Source: Methyloprofundus sp.
GTDB taxonomy: Bacteria; Pseudomonadota; Gammaproteobacteria; Methylococcales; Methylomonadaceae
Assembly: GCA_012960135.1 (NCBI GenBank)
Contig: DUBW01000077.1
Coordinates: 32,351-64,554 of the forward strand
Reading direction: 5' to 3'
Length of the DNA stretch: 32,204 nt
The notes beneath the pieces were generated by a model. It made no database searches, had not been told where the DNA came from, and saw only the letters and a program-made list of their open reading frames with translations. Of this stretch, positions 6,945 through 15,323 are shown in pieces. The translations under genes and the position numbers were made by a program. Numbering within the stretch: position 1 is the first letter of the stretch; each line of letters opens with the position of its first letter.

Positions 6945-8539
6945 ATATGCCTCTATTAACCGTTGAGAACCTACAATTAAGTTTCGCTGATGAGCGTGTG
7001 ATTAAAGGTGTCAGCTTTAATATTTATAAAGGTGAGACGTTTGCCTTAGTCGGTGAATCGGGTTCCGGAAAATCATTAGCGGCGCTTTCAGTTATTCGCC
7101 TACACCCCGCTCAGGCAACACTACAGGCTGATAGCATACAGTTTGCCGAGATTGATATATTGCGTACGCCGGAAGCTGAATTATGTACCGTTCGTGGGCA
7201 GCGTGTGGCTATGATCTTTCAGGATCCGATGAGCTCTCTTAATCCGGTAATGAGTATCGGGCAGCAAATTGCAGAAACCATACAACTGCATTTTTCTCTC
7301 ACTAAAAGGCTATGTACTGCAAAAGTTCTGCAACTATTAGAGCAGGTCGGTATCCCTGATGCATCGCGACGTATCAACGAATATCCGCACCAGTTATCAG
7401 GTGGCCAACGGCAGCGTGTGATGATCGCCATTGCTCTGGCAGGCGAACCAGATTTACTCATTGCCGATGAGCCGACCACGGCGCTGGATGTCACCATTCA
7501 GGCGCAGATATTACAATTATTAAAGAACATACAACAAGAAAATGGTATGGCCTTATGGCTCATCAGTCATGATCTTGCCCTGGTATCGAATATGGCTGAC
7601 CGGGTTGCGGTCATGCAATCCGGGCGTATCGTCGAAGCCGCTGACAATAATCAGATCTTTAGCCATGCCCAGCATCAGTATACGCAGACATTACTCGATG
7701 CTTTACCCGATATAAATTACTCTGCAGAACATGAAAAATTACCAACACCTACCATTCTTAAATTAACCGGCTTTAAAGTATATTACCCGATTAGAAAAGG
7801 CTTGTTTAAGCGCGTTGTTGATCATGTCAAAGCCGTCGATGATGTCAGTTTTACCTTGCAAGTCGGTAAGACATTAGCCCTGGTGGGTGAATCTGGTTGT
7901 GGCAAAACCAGCCTGGGCAAGGGTTTATTAAACCTGATTCCCAGTACAGCAGGACAAGTTGAGTTTGCAGGTGTTGATTTGGCATCACTCTCTAAAGAAG
8001 AGCTACGCGCACAACGATCAGCCATGCAGATTGTCTTTCAGGATCCTTTTGCGGCAATGAACCCGCGTATGCTGATTCTGGATATTATTGCCGAAGGCAT
8101 TCGGACTTTACAGCCTGATATTGATACGCAAGAGTGCATTACTATCGTGTCAGCTTTATTAAAACAAGTGGGGTTGGATGAAACGGCTTTATATCGCTAT
8201 CCGCATGAATTTTCTGGCGGTCAGAAACAGCGTATCTGTATCGCAAGAGCCCTGGCAGTTAAACCCAGGTTAATAGTCTGTGACGAACCCACCTCTGCGT
8301 TAGATGTATCGGTACAAAAGCAGATTATTGAACTATTAAAACATTTGCAAAAAACCGAAAATATCAGTTACTTGTTTATCACCCATGACCTTGCCGTCGT
8401 TGCTGAAATTGCTGATGAAATTGCCGTGATGTATCAGGGTAAAATTGTCGAATATGGAACTGTCGATCAAGTATTAAGACATGCGAAACACCCGTATACA
8501 CAAAAATTATTAAGTGCTGTGCCGGTGCTGATGCAGTAG
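6941..8539 (+). CDS. Fused oligopeptide ABC transporter ATPase (OppDF/YejF type)
   Basis: A 532-residue cytoplasmic protein with two complete ABC ATPase domains in tandem. Domain 1 has Walker A GESGSGKS (residues 38-45), signature LSGGQRQR and Walker B LLIADEPT with H-loop SHD. Domain 2 starts near residue 270, with Walker A GESGCGKT, signature FSGGQKQR, Walker B LIVCDEPT and H-loop THD. All catalytic motifs are intact in both halves. Each domain ends with the oligopeptide/dipeptide C-terminal motif (HQYTQTLLDALPD; KHPYTQKLLSAVPV). It overlaps the permease gene by four bases. The fused form is known from YejF-like systems. Confidence 0.93.
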   Translation: MNMPLLTVENLQLSFADERVIKGVSFNIYKGETFALVGESGSGKSLAALSVIRLHPAQATLQADSIQFAEIDILRTPEAELCTVRGQRVAMIFQDPMSSLNPVMSIGQQIAETIQLHFSLTKRLCTAKVLQLLEQVGIPDASRRINEYPHQLSGGQRQRVMIAIALAGEPDLLIADEPTTALDVTIQAQILQLLKNIQQENGMALWLISHDLALVSNMADRVAVMQSGRIVEAADNNQIFSHAQHQYTQTLLDALPDINYSAEHEKLPTPTILKLTGFKVYYPIRKGLFKRVVDHVKAVDDVSFTLQVGKTLALVGESGCGKTSLGKGLLNLIPSTAGQVEFAGVDLASLSKEELRAQRSAMQIVFQDPFAAMNPRMLILDIIAEGIRTLQPDIDTQECITIVSALLKQVGLDETALYRYPHEFSGGQKQRICIARALAVKPRLIVCDEPTSALDVSVQKQIIELLKHLQKTENISYLFITHDLAVVAEIADEIAVMYQGKIVEYGTVDQVLRHAKHPYTQKLLSAVPVLMQ

Positions 8540-8583
8540 CAAAAAAGAGAACATGAAATTAAGTTTTCAACATGCCTGAAAAT

Positions 8584-8625
8584 GGGGTCTTTAGCCCTGT
8601 GGTTGATGGCGTGGCTAAAGACCCC
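8584..8625. repeat. Inverted repeat between convergent genes, REP-like and possible terminator
   Basis: GGGGTCTTTAGCC (8584-8596) and its perfect complement GGCTAAAGACCCC (8613-8625) flank a 16-base loop. The stem contains the TTTAGCC/GGCTAAA core shared with other repeats in this window. It lies between the ATPase gene and the convergent RND gene, where it could halt transcripts from both sides, though no T-tract follows. Confidence 0.7.
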
Positions 8626-8749
8626 TCAAGCGTGCTGGCTGCTAGATAATAATATGATGTTTTCACCGTTAACATCGTTGTCGCAAATTGTTGCCCGCCC
8701 GATGCTAGCAGGCTCATTTGGTACGACGCTATCAAGTTTTGTGTTTTTA

Positions 8750-11700
8750 TTAATGTGCCGTTTTAAACTTGCCATACTTTAATAACATTAGTGGTAAGAG
8801 CAGTAAATTTAATAACGTTGACGATACCAGTCCACCAATAATAATGGCTGCCATCGGCCCCATAATTTCTAATCCGGGGTTATCGCTATTAAAAGCAATC
8901 GGGGCCATAGCCAATGCAGTCACTAATGCCGTCATTAATATCGAAGGTAAGCGCTCTTGCGCTCCTTTTAAAGCCGTAGCCAGATTCCATGGCATTGCTT
9001 CTTGCTCTACCAGATACTGGTAATGGGATAGCAACATAATACTATTGCGCACGGTGATACCAAATAGGGTAATAAAGCCAATAATAGAACCTATAGAGAG
9101 AGTGGCATCCATGATAATAACGGCGATCATGCCGCCTATCAGTGAAAATGGGATATTGAGCAGGGTAATGGCTACGTGACGTAGATTCTGGATCGCAATA
9201 TAGATAAATATCAGCACACCAATACTGGCGAGTAGTGCATGCAATATCAGCTTTTGTTTGGCTTGAGTCTGCTCCACTGCCGCACCGGTAAATTCTGGAT
9301 AGATATTATCTGTAAAGTTAATAGATTCGGTGACCCGTGTTTTAAGTTCCTGCATAAACGCCGCCATATCTCGATTAACTACATTACAGGTAACACTCTG
9401 CCGGCGTTGCGCATTCTGATGCAGGATATTGTACCGTCCAGCATGATGCTTAATATCAACTAATTCACCAAGATTAATCAACTTACCTGCCAGTGTTCTA
9501 ACAGGGAGTTGCTCTATCGATAAAGGCAGTTGACGCAAATCGGGTCTCAAGGTGACACTGATATTGTAACTACTGTTGCCTTGTAACTGTTTGCCAACGA
9601 TTTGCCCGGCATATGCTGCCTGAATCGTTTGTAACACTTCTGCAGCAGGCACTCCCCAGAATTTTAGTTTTTCCTGATTCAGCTGTATTTGTATCAGCGG
9701 CGTACCGGGAGGGGAGCGTAATTGTATATCGGTTGCTCCCGGGATAGTTTGCATAAGTGCTGCTACTTGTTGTGCTTTTTTATCCAGCAGGTTTAAATCA
9801 CTGCCATAAATATTGACTACGACCGGCGAGGTATAACCAGAAATGGTTTCATCAACACGCTCGATTAGAAAGGTATTGGCTTCAAATAACAGTCCTGGAA
9901 AACTGGACAGAATGCCCCGGAGTTGCTGTAAAACTTTTTGCTGCTCAGTACCTGAAAGAGGTTTCAGACGTACTTCATATTCGCTGTAATGACTGCCATA
10001 GGTATCTGCGCCACGTTCTGCCCGTCCTGCCCATTGTGAAACAGATTCAATCTCCTCTATCTGCCTGAATTGTGCGCTGACTTGGATGCCCTGACGTATC
10101 GATTCTTGCAGCGATGTACCCGGAATGCTGGTGGTGTGGACTATATAATGTCCCTCGCGCAATTCAGGCAAGAATTTATGGCCCAGCGTAGCAAAGCGCA
10201 TCACGGCGAGTAATGAAAACACCAGGCAGGCAATGATAATCAGTTTGAAATGCGCTGAGATAGCTTTTAACAGGCGAGTATACAGTGGGTTTAGATAGGC
10301 AATAACAGGCGGCGTGCCAGTGAGCTGTATATCTTTGCTGAGTAACACGTAGCAAAGCGCAGGTGTGAGCGATAATGCGACTAGTAAAGACATTAAAATG
10401 GCGAGTATATAGGAATAACCCAGAGGTGCAAATAACCTGCCAGCAACACCTTCCAGGGTTAATAAAGGAACGAAAACCAGGGCAACAATAAAACTCGCAT
10501 AGACAACAGAACTACGCACCTCCATGGATGCCTGATAAACGATTTGATGACTGGGCTCAGGATTGGCTAATAGACGGTTTTCACGTAGGCGGCGGAATAT
10601 ATTTTCAGTATCGATAATGGCATCATCGACGACTTCTCCCAGCGCAATGGCAAGACCACCGAGCACCATGATATTGAGATTAATCTTTAATTCTAGTAAG
10701 ACTAATATTGCGCTGATTAGGGAGAGTGGAATGGCGATAGCGGAAATAAAGGCGGTACGCAGATTATATAAAAATAAATATAAAATGATGACGACAAATA
10801 AACCACCTAAAAGTAGATGGCTGGAAAGGTTATGGACTGAGGTTTTAATATAATCAGCGGGTTTAAATAAGTGTGCGTAAAAGTCAATGTGCTGTTCTGC
10901 AAATAAGGGCTCAAATTCGCTTAAGGTACTTTCTACCGCATTGGAAACGGTGAGGGTATTGGCATTAAACTGACCAATCACCATCATGACGATCCCCGGC
11001 TTGCCCATAACTTGAGCAGCACCAATAGGCGGTTCTGCTGCATATTGAATATGGGCTATATCGCTTAATAACAGCGTGGTGTTGTCTCTGTATTGGATAA
11101 TACTCTGGCGTAATTGTTCTGGAGTCGTTGCCAGTCCCGTGACTTGAAGCGTAAAGCGCTGATTGCTATTTTCAATAAACCCGCTACCTTGTAAATTTCC
11201 GTTTTGCGAAACGGCGGTAATAACTTCGTTAATGGAAATATTATGCTGCTGTAACTTAAGTGGATCTAGCTGGATTTGTAGTTGCCGGATATCACCGCCA
11301 AAAATATTGACATCGGCGACGCCATGTACCGATAAGATGCGCGGTACGATCATCTTATCGACTAAATCACGCAGCTGCATCAGGTCTTTATGTTCAGAGC
11401 TTAGCCCTATTGTTAACACAGTCGCCGATGATGAGGTTAATGGCACTGGAATAGGTGTATGTACGCCTGCAGGTAATTGTGTCGCAATGCTGGAAAGTCG
11501 CTCGGTAACCAGTTGACGATTACGATAAATATCACTACCTTCGGCAAATATTGCGGTGACGATAGACAAACCCTGTATCGATTCAGAGCGTGTCGATTGT
11601 AAACTCATTAATCCGCTGAGTGCTAGTTCTATACGCTGAGTAACTAGTACTTCGACTTGTTCGGCTGAATAGCCCGGGGATTCGGCTTGAATAATGATTT

Positions 11701-11836
11701 GCTTAGGAGCAAAATCAGGAAAGATATCTAAGCCGGCATTAGCACAGCGGTAGCTGCCATAGACTAATATCAGTACGGCAATAGCGATAACAATGCCATA
11801 AAAGCGTATGGAAAATCTGACTAAATGTGCAAGCAT
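8750..11836 (-). CDS. CusA/CzcA-type heavy-metal RND efflux permease
   Basis: A 1028-residue inner-membrane pump of the RND superfamily, heavy-metal (HME) branch, driving proton-coupled export across the envelope. Visible hallmarks include the N-terminal FPDFAPKQIIIQAESPGYSA, with the porter motif EQVEVLVTQRIE; VHGVADVNIFGG; and the TM4 segment LGEVVDDAIIDTENIFRRL with the acidic proton-relay residues. The TM repeat returns in the second half (TLLNIPFSLIGGMIAVIIMD, FGITVRNSIMLLSHYQYLVE). Length and the twelve-TM layout are normal. The metal is unknown: the methionine ladder of true CusA is not evident. It lies downstream of its likely adaptor gene, with a 220-base gap. No outer-membrane channel gene is in the window. 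Confidence 0.9.
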   Translation of the reverse strand: MLAHLVRFSIRFYGIVIAIAVLILVYGSYRCANAGLDIFPDFAPKQIIIQAESPGYSAEQVEVLVTQRIELALSGLMSLQSTRSESIQGLSIVTAIFAEGSDIYRNRQLVTERLSSIATQLPAGVHTPIPVPLTSSSATVLTIGLSSEHKDLMQLRDLVDKMIVPRILSVHGVADVNIFGGDIRQLQIQLDPLKLQQHNISINEVITAVSQNGNLQGSGFIENSNQRFTLQVTGLATTPEQLRQSIIQYRDNTTLLLSDIAHIQYAAEPPIGAAQVMGKPGIVMMVIGQFNANTLTVSNAVESTLSEFEPLFAEQHIDFYAHLFKPADYIKTSVHNLSSHLLLGGLFVVIILYLFLYNLRTAFISAIAIPLSLISAILVLLELKINLNIMVLGGLAIALGEVVDDAIIDTENIFRRLRENRLLANPEPSHQIVYQASMEVRSSVVYASFIVALVFVPLLTLEGVAGRLFAPLGYSYILAILMSLLVALSLTPALCYVLLSKDIQLTGTPPVIAYLNPLYTRLLKAISAHFKLIIIACLVFSLLAVMRFATLGHKFLPELREGHYIVHTTSIPGTSLQESIRQGIQVSAQFRQIEEIESVSQWAGRAERGADTYGSHYSEYEVRLKPLSGTEQQKVLQQLRGILSSFPGLLFEANTFLIERVDETISGYTSPVVVNIYGSDLNLLDKKAQQVAALMQTIPGATDIQLRSPPGTPLIQIQLNQEKLKFWGVPAAEVLQTIQAAYAGQIVGKQLQGNSSYNISVTLRPDLRQLPLSIEQLPVRTLAGKLINLGELVDIKHHAGRYNILHQNAQRRQSVTCNVVNRDMAAFMQELKTRVTESINFTDNIYPEFTGAAVEQTQAKQKLILHALLASIGVLIFIYIAIQNLRHVAITLLNIPFSLIGGMIAVIIMDATLSIGSIIGFITLFGITVRNSIMLLSHYQYLVEQEAMPWNLATALKGAQERLPSILMTALVTALAMAPIAFNSDNPGLEIMGPMAAIIIGGLVSSTLLNLLLLPLMLLKYGKFKTAH

Positions 11837-11904
11837 AGTGAAATCAGTTGTTTTTCAAGGTGTGAGTTGGAAGTCGAATTTGTTCCATAAGTTGTAAATA
11901 CATT

Positions 11905-12034
11905 TACCATAAAGGACATGAAGGTAATGAAGAAAAAAACTAGGCTACTGGCATACATAATGTCTTCACTGTTCTTGAATCCACGCAAAGAATCACAAGT
12001 ATGAGTAGTGATATCTTCATGCTCTTCATGGTAG
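11905..12034. repeat. Inverted pair of CTTCATG-type repeats
   Basis: In the 220-base gap between the RND gene and the adaptor gene, ACCATAAAGGACATGAAGG (11907-11925) and the inverted, related TCTTCATGCTCTTCATGGTA (12014-12033) face each other. The same motif recurs at 22791-22814 as CTCTTCTTCATGTCCTTCATGGTA. This is a dispersed repeat family rather than a gene. I saw no ORF in the gap. Confidence 0.6.
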
Positions 12035-12056
12035 TAATGTAGTTTTTAGCTGAATA

Positions 12057-13079
12057 TTAATCATCATCTTCAGCAGGAATCTGTCCACTGAATTCTTCTG
12101 ATAGTAGCATTTGCGCCCCTATACTAACCAGCCTATCACCTGCTTGTAATTCTGTATCGATAAAATAGGCATCAGAGTGGATGAATTTTTTCTCAGTGAT
12201 TTTTATGCGAGTAAACTGCTCATCATTATCTTGTTGTTGAAGATAAACAAATACCTGACCCAAATGCCAGACTAATGCTGAGGCTGGAATAATAACGCCG
12301 GATAATTTTTGCTGGCTAACGGGGAGCCAAGCAACAACACGCTGATGATGTCCTTGTACAGTCTGGTCACTTAAATAAAAAAATGGCGTGCCAGCTTGTT
12401 GCTGATTATTTTCATGTAAGGGTGCGGTGCTAATAAGACTAGCGGAATGTGCTTTTTCACGTAGACCAAAAGGCTGAATAAAAATGGTTTTGCTGGGGGA
12501 GGCTATCTGCTTAGGTAGATATACAAGGTACAGCGGTTTTTTTAAGGCATTCAGCATAGAATCGGCTGAAGATTCATCTAAAAACCAACGGCTTAATTCA
12601 TTGCCCCATTTTATCTTCGCATATAACCGGGTATCCGTTGTTTGTAGTCGAGCAGTATTAAATTGCACCTGATTAATCTTTAGCTGAACTTGCTGCTCGC
12701 GTAATTTACGCGTGGAAACTGCTTGATCTCGTTGCAGGGATTGTAAACGCAGGACATTTCTCTGGCTTTGTTGCAGTTGAATATTTGCTGATTGCTGCTC
12801 TGCTCTTACGCTTAAATAATCTTTACGAATTTTAAATAATGGAGCAAGGTCTACACTTACAGCAAATGTTTCAATTTCAGGGTTAAACTGGTTAGTGCGT
12901 AACTCCAGTATTTCTATACCGCTTGAGAGCTGGCTTGCGCCATTAATGCTAACACTAAAATCAGCATGACTAGAGGCGTGCTCATTGCTATCACCATCGT
13001 CGTTATCTGCAATACTATTTTGCCAAAATAGAGAAAGAAGCAGTAAAAATATGCATTGTACTGGCAAAGATTTAGACAT
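12057..13079 (-). CDS. RND efflux periplasmic adaptor (MFP/HlyD-like)
   Basis: A 340-residue secreted protein with a signal peptide (MSKSLPVQCIFLLLLSLFWQ, cleavage after about NSIA). The mature start is Asp/His-rich (DNDDGDSNEHASSHAD), as in several metal-efflux adaptors. A coiled coil spans about residues 85-145 (YLSVRAEQQSANIQLQQSQR and on), the hairpin that docks on the outer-membrane channel. The C-terminal part has the beta-barrel/membrane-proximal signature (VIIPASALVWHLGQVFVYLQ; AGDRLVSIGAQMLLSEEF). It is divergent from well-known CzcB/CusB. It is transcribed toward the RND pump gene and is almost certainly its partner. The tail is acidic. Confidence 0.8.
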   Translation of the reverse strand: MSKSLPVQCIFLLLLSLFWQNSIADNDDGDSNEHASSHADFSVSINGASQLSSGIEILELRTNQFNPEIETFAVSVDLAPLFKIRKDYLSVRAEQQSANIQLQQSQRNVLRLQSLQRDQAVSTRKLREQQVQLKINQVQFNTARLQTTDTRLYAKIKWGNELSRWFLDESSADSMLNALKKPLYLVYLPKQIASPSKTIFIQPFGLREKAHSASLISTAPLHENNQQQAGTPFFYLSDQTVQGHHQRVVAWLPVSQQKLSGVIIPASALVWHLGQVFVYLQQQDNDEQFTRIKITEKKFIHSDAYFIDTELQAGDRLVSIGAQMLLSEEFSGQIPAEDDD

Positions 13080-13178
13080 AATGACTGTGCAAGATAAGTC
13101 TGAGTGCGATAAATATAAATTATTATAAAGTATTCGCTTTAATATTAGCTGTGATTAGGAAAATTTAGGATAAAATAG

Positions 13179-13208
13179 TTGACTAGCAAACAAACAACCG
13201 AATAATAA
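13179..13208 (+). promoter_or_regulatory. Candidate sigma-70 promoter of gcvH
   Basis: TTGACT at 13179-13184 is a good -35 hexamer. TAATAA at 13203-13208 is a fair -10 at 18-bp spacing, with overlapping alternatives. Transcription would start about 20 bases before the gcvH ATG. No glycine-riboswitch-like structure was seen upstream. Confidence 0.4.
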
Positions 13209-13233
13209 TTAAAAAAACGAAGGTGAAACCAGC

Positions 13234-13614
13234 ATGAGCCAAAATCCTGAAGAACTAAAGTATGCAGTCACTCACGAATGGGTGAGGTTGGAAGTAGATA
13301 ATATTATTAAAGTGGGCATTACGGATTTTGCCCAGGAAGAGTTAGGTGACTTGGTTTATATAGAATTACCTGAAGTTGGTCGTGTATTAGCTATAGAAGA
13401 GCAATGCGCGGTAGTTGAATCGGTTAAAACGGCATCGGACTTGTTTAGTCCTGTTGCAGGCGAGGTTGTTGCTATTAACGAAACCTTAGGCGATGCACCA
13501 GAACAGGTTAATGACGACGCATTTAACACCTGGTTATTTAGCTTAAGAATAAAGAATGCTGATGAGTTAGATAGATTATTAGATGCAGAAGATTATGAGC
13601 AGGCAATCTCATAA
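13234..13614 (+). CDS. gcvH: Glycine cleavage system H protein
   Basis: The lipoyl carrier of the glycine cleavage complex, which shuttles the aminomethyl group between the P, T and L proteins in the cytoplasm. The 126-residue length is typical. The lipoylated lysine is K65 in [20 protein letters not shown]. Other hallmarks are [31 protein letters not shown] and [11 protein letters not shown]. It is preceded by a GAAGGTGA ribosome binding site. No gcvT or gcvP is nearby, so it is a lone H-protein gene here. It may serve glycine cleavage encoded elsewhere or lipoate transfer. Confidence 0.97.
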   Translation: MSQNPEELKYAVTHEWVRLEVDNIIKVGITDFAQEELGDLVYIELPEVGRVLAIEEQCAVVESVKTASDLFSPVAGEVVAINETLGDAPEQVNDDAFNTWLFSLRIKNADELDRLLDAEDYEQAIS

Positions 13615-13655
13615 TTGCCAGCTAAACCTAAAAAAACACATAACGAACTTTAAAA

Positions 13656-13690
13656 CTATCCACATAATCTGTGTATAACTATGGGGATAA
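13656..13690. promoter_or_regulatory. Cluster of three DnaA-box-like 9-mers
   Basis: Three 9-mers related to the DnaA box TTATCCACA occur within 35 bases: CTATCCACA (13656-13664, one mismatch), TGTGTATAA (13670-13678, the reverse of TTATACACA, which fits TTATNCACA) and TGGGGATAA (13682-13690, the reverse of TTATCCCCA, one mismatch). They start 14 and 12 bases apart. A strongly A+T-rich stretch follows (13715-13770). A perfect box lies further on at 13978-13986. Whether DnaA binds here is inference. Confidence 0.45.
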
Positions 13691-13713
13691 TTTGCAATAA
13701 ACTAGGTTAAGTG

Positions 13714-13736
13714 ACTGTAATTATTACAGTTTTGTT
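13714..13736 (+). terminator. Weak A+T-rich hairpin after gcvH
   Basis: ACTGTAA-TTA-TTACAGT (13714-13730) is a perfect seven-bp stem followed by TTTTGTT. It has the form of a rho-independent terminator, but the stem is short and A+T-rich, so it would be inefficient. Confidence 0.35.
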
Positions 13737-13839
13737 AATTTGATTAAATAATATACATTTATATAAATCAGATGCTTACGGTGTATTTAATTTTTGAATT
13801 AGCGGAAAGTTTATTATAGTTTCTACTTGACAGGAGTGT

Positions 13840-14197
13840 GTGGGAAATGGAAGGACAGGTTTAAAGCGTATTATCAATGCACTCTTTTTTCAATGGCAGG
13901 ATTTAAATCCGTCTGGAAACATGAAAAATCCTTCAGACAAGAGTCGGTGTTACTACTGGTCACATCGCCCTTAGCCTTGTGGATAACAGATAATAATACA
14001 GAACGGTTTTTATTGATCGGTAGTGTGTAGTGGGTGTGCTCCTGGTTGAACTCTTAAATTCAACTGTGGAAGTCGCGATAGATAGAATAGGCTTCGAACA
14101 TCACGAACTATCAGGTCGGGCAAAAGATATAGGTTCGGCAACGGTTATGTTATCTTTAACCTTGGCGGCGTTTACCTGGGCATTAATTTTAATTTAG
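13840..14197 (+). pseudogene. dgkA: Diacylglycerol kinase gene with two frameshifts
   Basis: The small inner-membrane diacylglycerol kinase (DgkA), which recycles diacylglycerol to phosphatidic acid, is recognisable in three frames. Segment 1 starts at GTG 13840 and gives GNGRTGLKRIINALF. At the T-run 13885-13890 the reading must gain one base to continue as MAGFKSVWKHEKSFRQESVL and on to FLLIGSV, where it stops at TAG 14028-14030. Skipping two bases restores VGVLLVELLNSTVEVAIDRI, then GFEHHELSGRAKDIGSATVM, and the tail to TAG 14195-14197. The conserved E-LNS and EHHELSGRAKD catalytic/metal-binding motifs are intact in sequence. So the gene is almost full length but interrupted by a T-run length change and an apparent two-base insertion. 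Either it is a recent pseudogene or there are assembly errors. AGGAG precedes the start closely. Confidence 0.85.
13978..13986 (-). promoter_or_regulatory. Perfect DnaA box
   Basis: TGTGGATAA is the exact complement of the consensus DnaA box TTATCCACA. It lies inside the broken dgkA gene and so may be a coding coincidence. It is about 290 bases from the cluster at 13656-13690. Confidence 0.4.
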
Positions 14198-14211
14198 ATA
14201 GGAAATAATAT

Positions 14212-15144
14212 ATGAGTGCATTGATTTGTGGGTCTATGGCCTACGATACTATTATGGTTTTTCACGATAAATTTAAAAACCATATTCTTCCTGAAAAAGT
14301 GCATATGTTGAATGTGTCTTTTTTAGTGCCAGCGATCCGCAGGGAATTTGGTGGCTGTGCGGGTAATATAGCGTATAACCTAAAATTATTAGGCGAGCAG
14401 CCTAAAATTATGGCAACAGTCGGTCATGATTTTGAACCCTATGCGCAGTGGTTGAGTCAATGCAAAATCTCATGTGAATATATTAGCAAGTTAGATGCGC
14501 ATTACACAGGACAGGCTTATATCACAACCGATGAAGATGATAACCAGATTACCGCATTTCATCCGGGAGCCATGAATGAGTCACATACTAACTCGATTCC
14601 TCAGGATGCCGGCATAGAGGTCGGTATTGTTTCTCCTGATGGTAAATTAGGGATGCAGCAGCACGCACAAGAATTTGTCGAGGCAGATATTCCTTTTATA
14701 TTTGACCCGGGCCAAGGGATGCCAATGTTCAGTGGTGACGAATTACTGGAGTTACTTGGTTTGGCGACCTGGGCGACCTTTAATGACTATGAGTCTGAAT
14801 TAATGCAGGAGCGAACCGGCTTGTCATTAGAGCAGATTGCCGAGCAAGTTGAGGCTTTGGTCATTACTTTAGGTGGTGCAGGCTCTAAGATTTATACGCA
14901 AGGGCAGTGTATAGATATTCCATCGGCACAGGCAAAAAAGTTAAGTGATCCTACCGGTTGCGGTGATGCTTATCGTGCCGGACTCTTGTACGGCATCATG
15001 AATGAATATGACTGGCCAACGACAGGTCGTATTGCTTCCTTACTGGGCTCAATCAAAATAGAGCATCATGGTACGCAGAATCATTATTTCAGCATAGAGC
15101 AATTCAAAGCACGCTACCTAGATAGTTTTGGTGAGTCGTTTTAA
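14212..15144 (+). CDS. PfkB/ribokinase-family carbohydrate or nucleoside kinase
   Basis: A 310-residue cytoplasmic kinase of the PfkB family, which phosphorylates sugars or nucleosides such as ribose, fructose or adenosine. Family signatures are the N-terminal GGCAGNIAYNLKLLG with the di-Gly substrate motif, the strand VGHDFEPYAQWL, and the C-terminal DPTGCGDAYRAGLLYGIM (residues 246 on), whose Asp-252 is the catalytic base. It also has the nucleotide segment LVITLGGAGSKIY. AGGAAAT precedes the ATG. The substrate cannot be fixed by eye. The lid region resembles bacterial adenosine kinase-like members, so adenosine/ribokinase is a guess. It lies 14 bases after the broken dgkA. Confidence 0.9.
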   Translation: MSALICGSMAYDTIMVFHDKFKNHILPEKVHMLNVSFLVPAIRREFGGCAGNIAYNLKLLGEQPKIMATVGHDFEPYAQWLSQCKISCEYISKLDAHYTGQAYITTDEDDNQITAFHPGAMNESHTNSIPQDAGIEVGIVSPDGKLGMQQHAQEFVEADIPFIFDPGQGMPMFSGDELLELLGLATWATFNDYESELMQERTGLSLEQIAEQVEALVITLGGAGSKIYTQGQCIDIPSAQAKKLSDPTGCGDAYRAGLLYGIMNEYDWPTTGRIASLLGSIKIEHHGTQNHYFSIEQFKARYLDSFGESF

Positions 15145-15155
15145 TTTTCTATACC

Positions 15156-15277
15156 GTAGGCTGGGTTAGATTTTTTTTGCGAAGCAATAAAAACGTAACC
15201 CAGAAAAAACGTACGTAGATATGAAAAATTCCGGATTACGTTATCTGCACTTCACTTGCTAATCTAACCCAGCCTAC
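15156..15277. repeat. MITE-like element with 15-bp perfect terminal inverted repeats
   Basis: GTAGGCTGGGTTAGA (15156-15170) and its exact complement TCTAACCCAGCCTAC (15263-15277) bound a 122-base element. Inside are related half-sites (CGTAACCCAG; ATTCCGGATTACG). It has no coding capacity. Similar TAGGTTGGGTTA...TAACCCAACCTA elements are widespread in bacteria, to my recollection. It lies between the PfkB kinase and hupE-like genes. Confidence 0.8.
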
Positions 15278-15323
15278 AAATGATTTATAGCATCCAACTA
15301 CTGGATGCTTGTAACTAAAAAAT

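Noticed and set aside
8582-8782. Plus-strand 66-residue open frame after the ATPase gene
   Set aside because: It is formed mainly by the inverted repeat at 8584-8625 and overlaps the end of the RND gene.
10563-10853. Plus-strand open frame inside the RND gene
   Set aside because: It is antisense to a well-supported RND sequence and reads as low-quality basic protein. The same holds for 8769-9023, 9239-9463 and 11163-11516.
13080-13233. Glycine riboswitch upstream of gcvH
   Set aside because: The region is short and A+T-rich with no recognisable aptamer core.
13615-13826. Chromosome replication origin
   Set aside because: DnaA-like boxes and an A+T-rich stretch are present, but the genes around are not typical of oriC and only one box is perfect; kept only as a regulatory candidate.
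14025-14040. Programmed frameshift in dgkA
   Set aside because: No slippery heptamer is seen at the TAG, no stimulatory structure is evident, and a second frame change exists upstream. Mutation is simpler.
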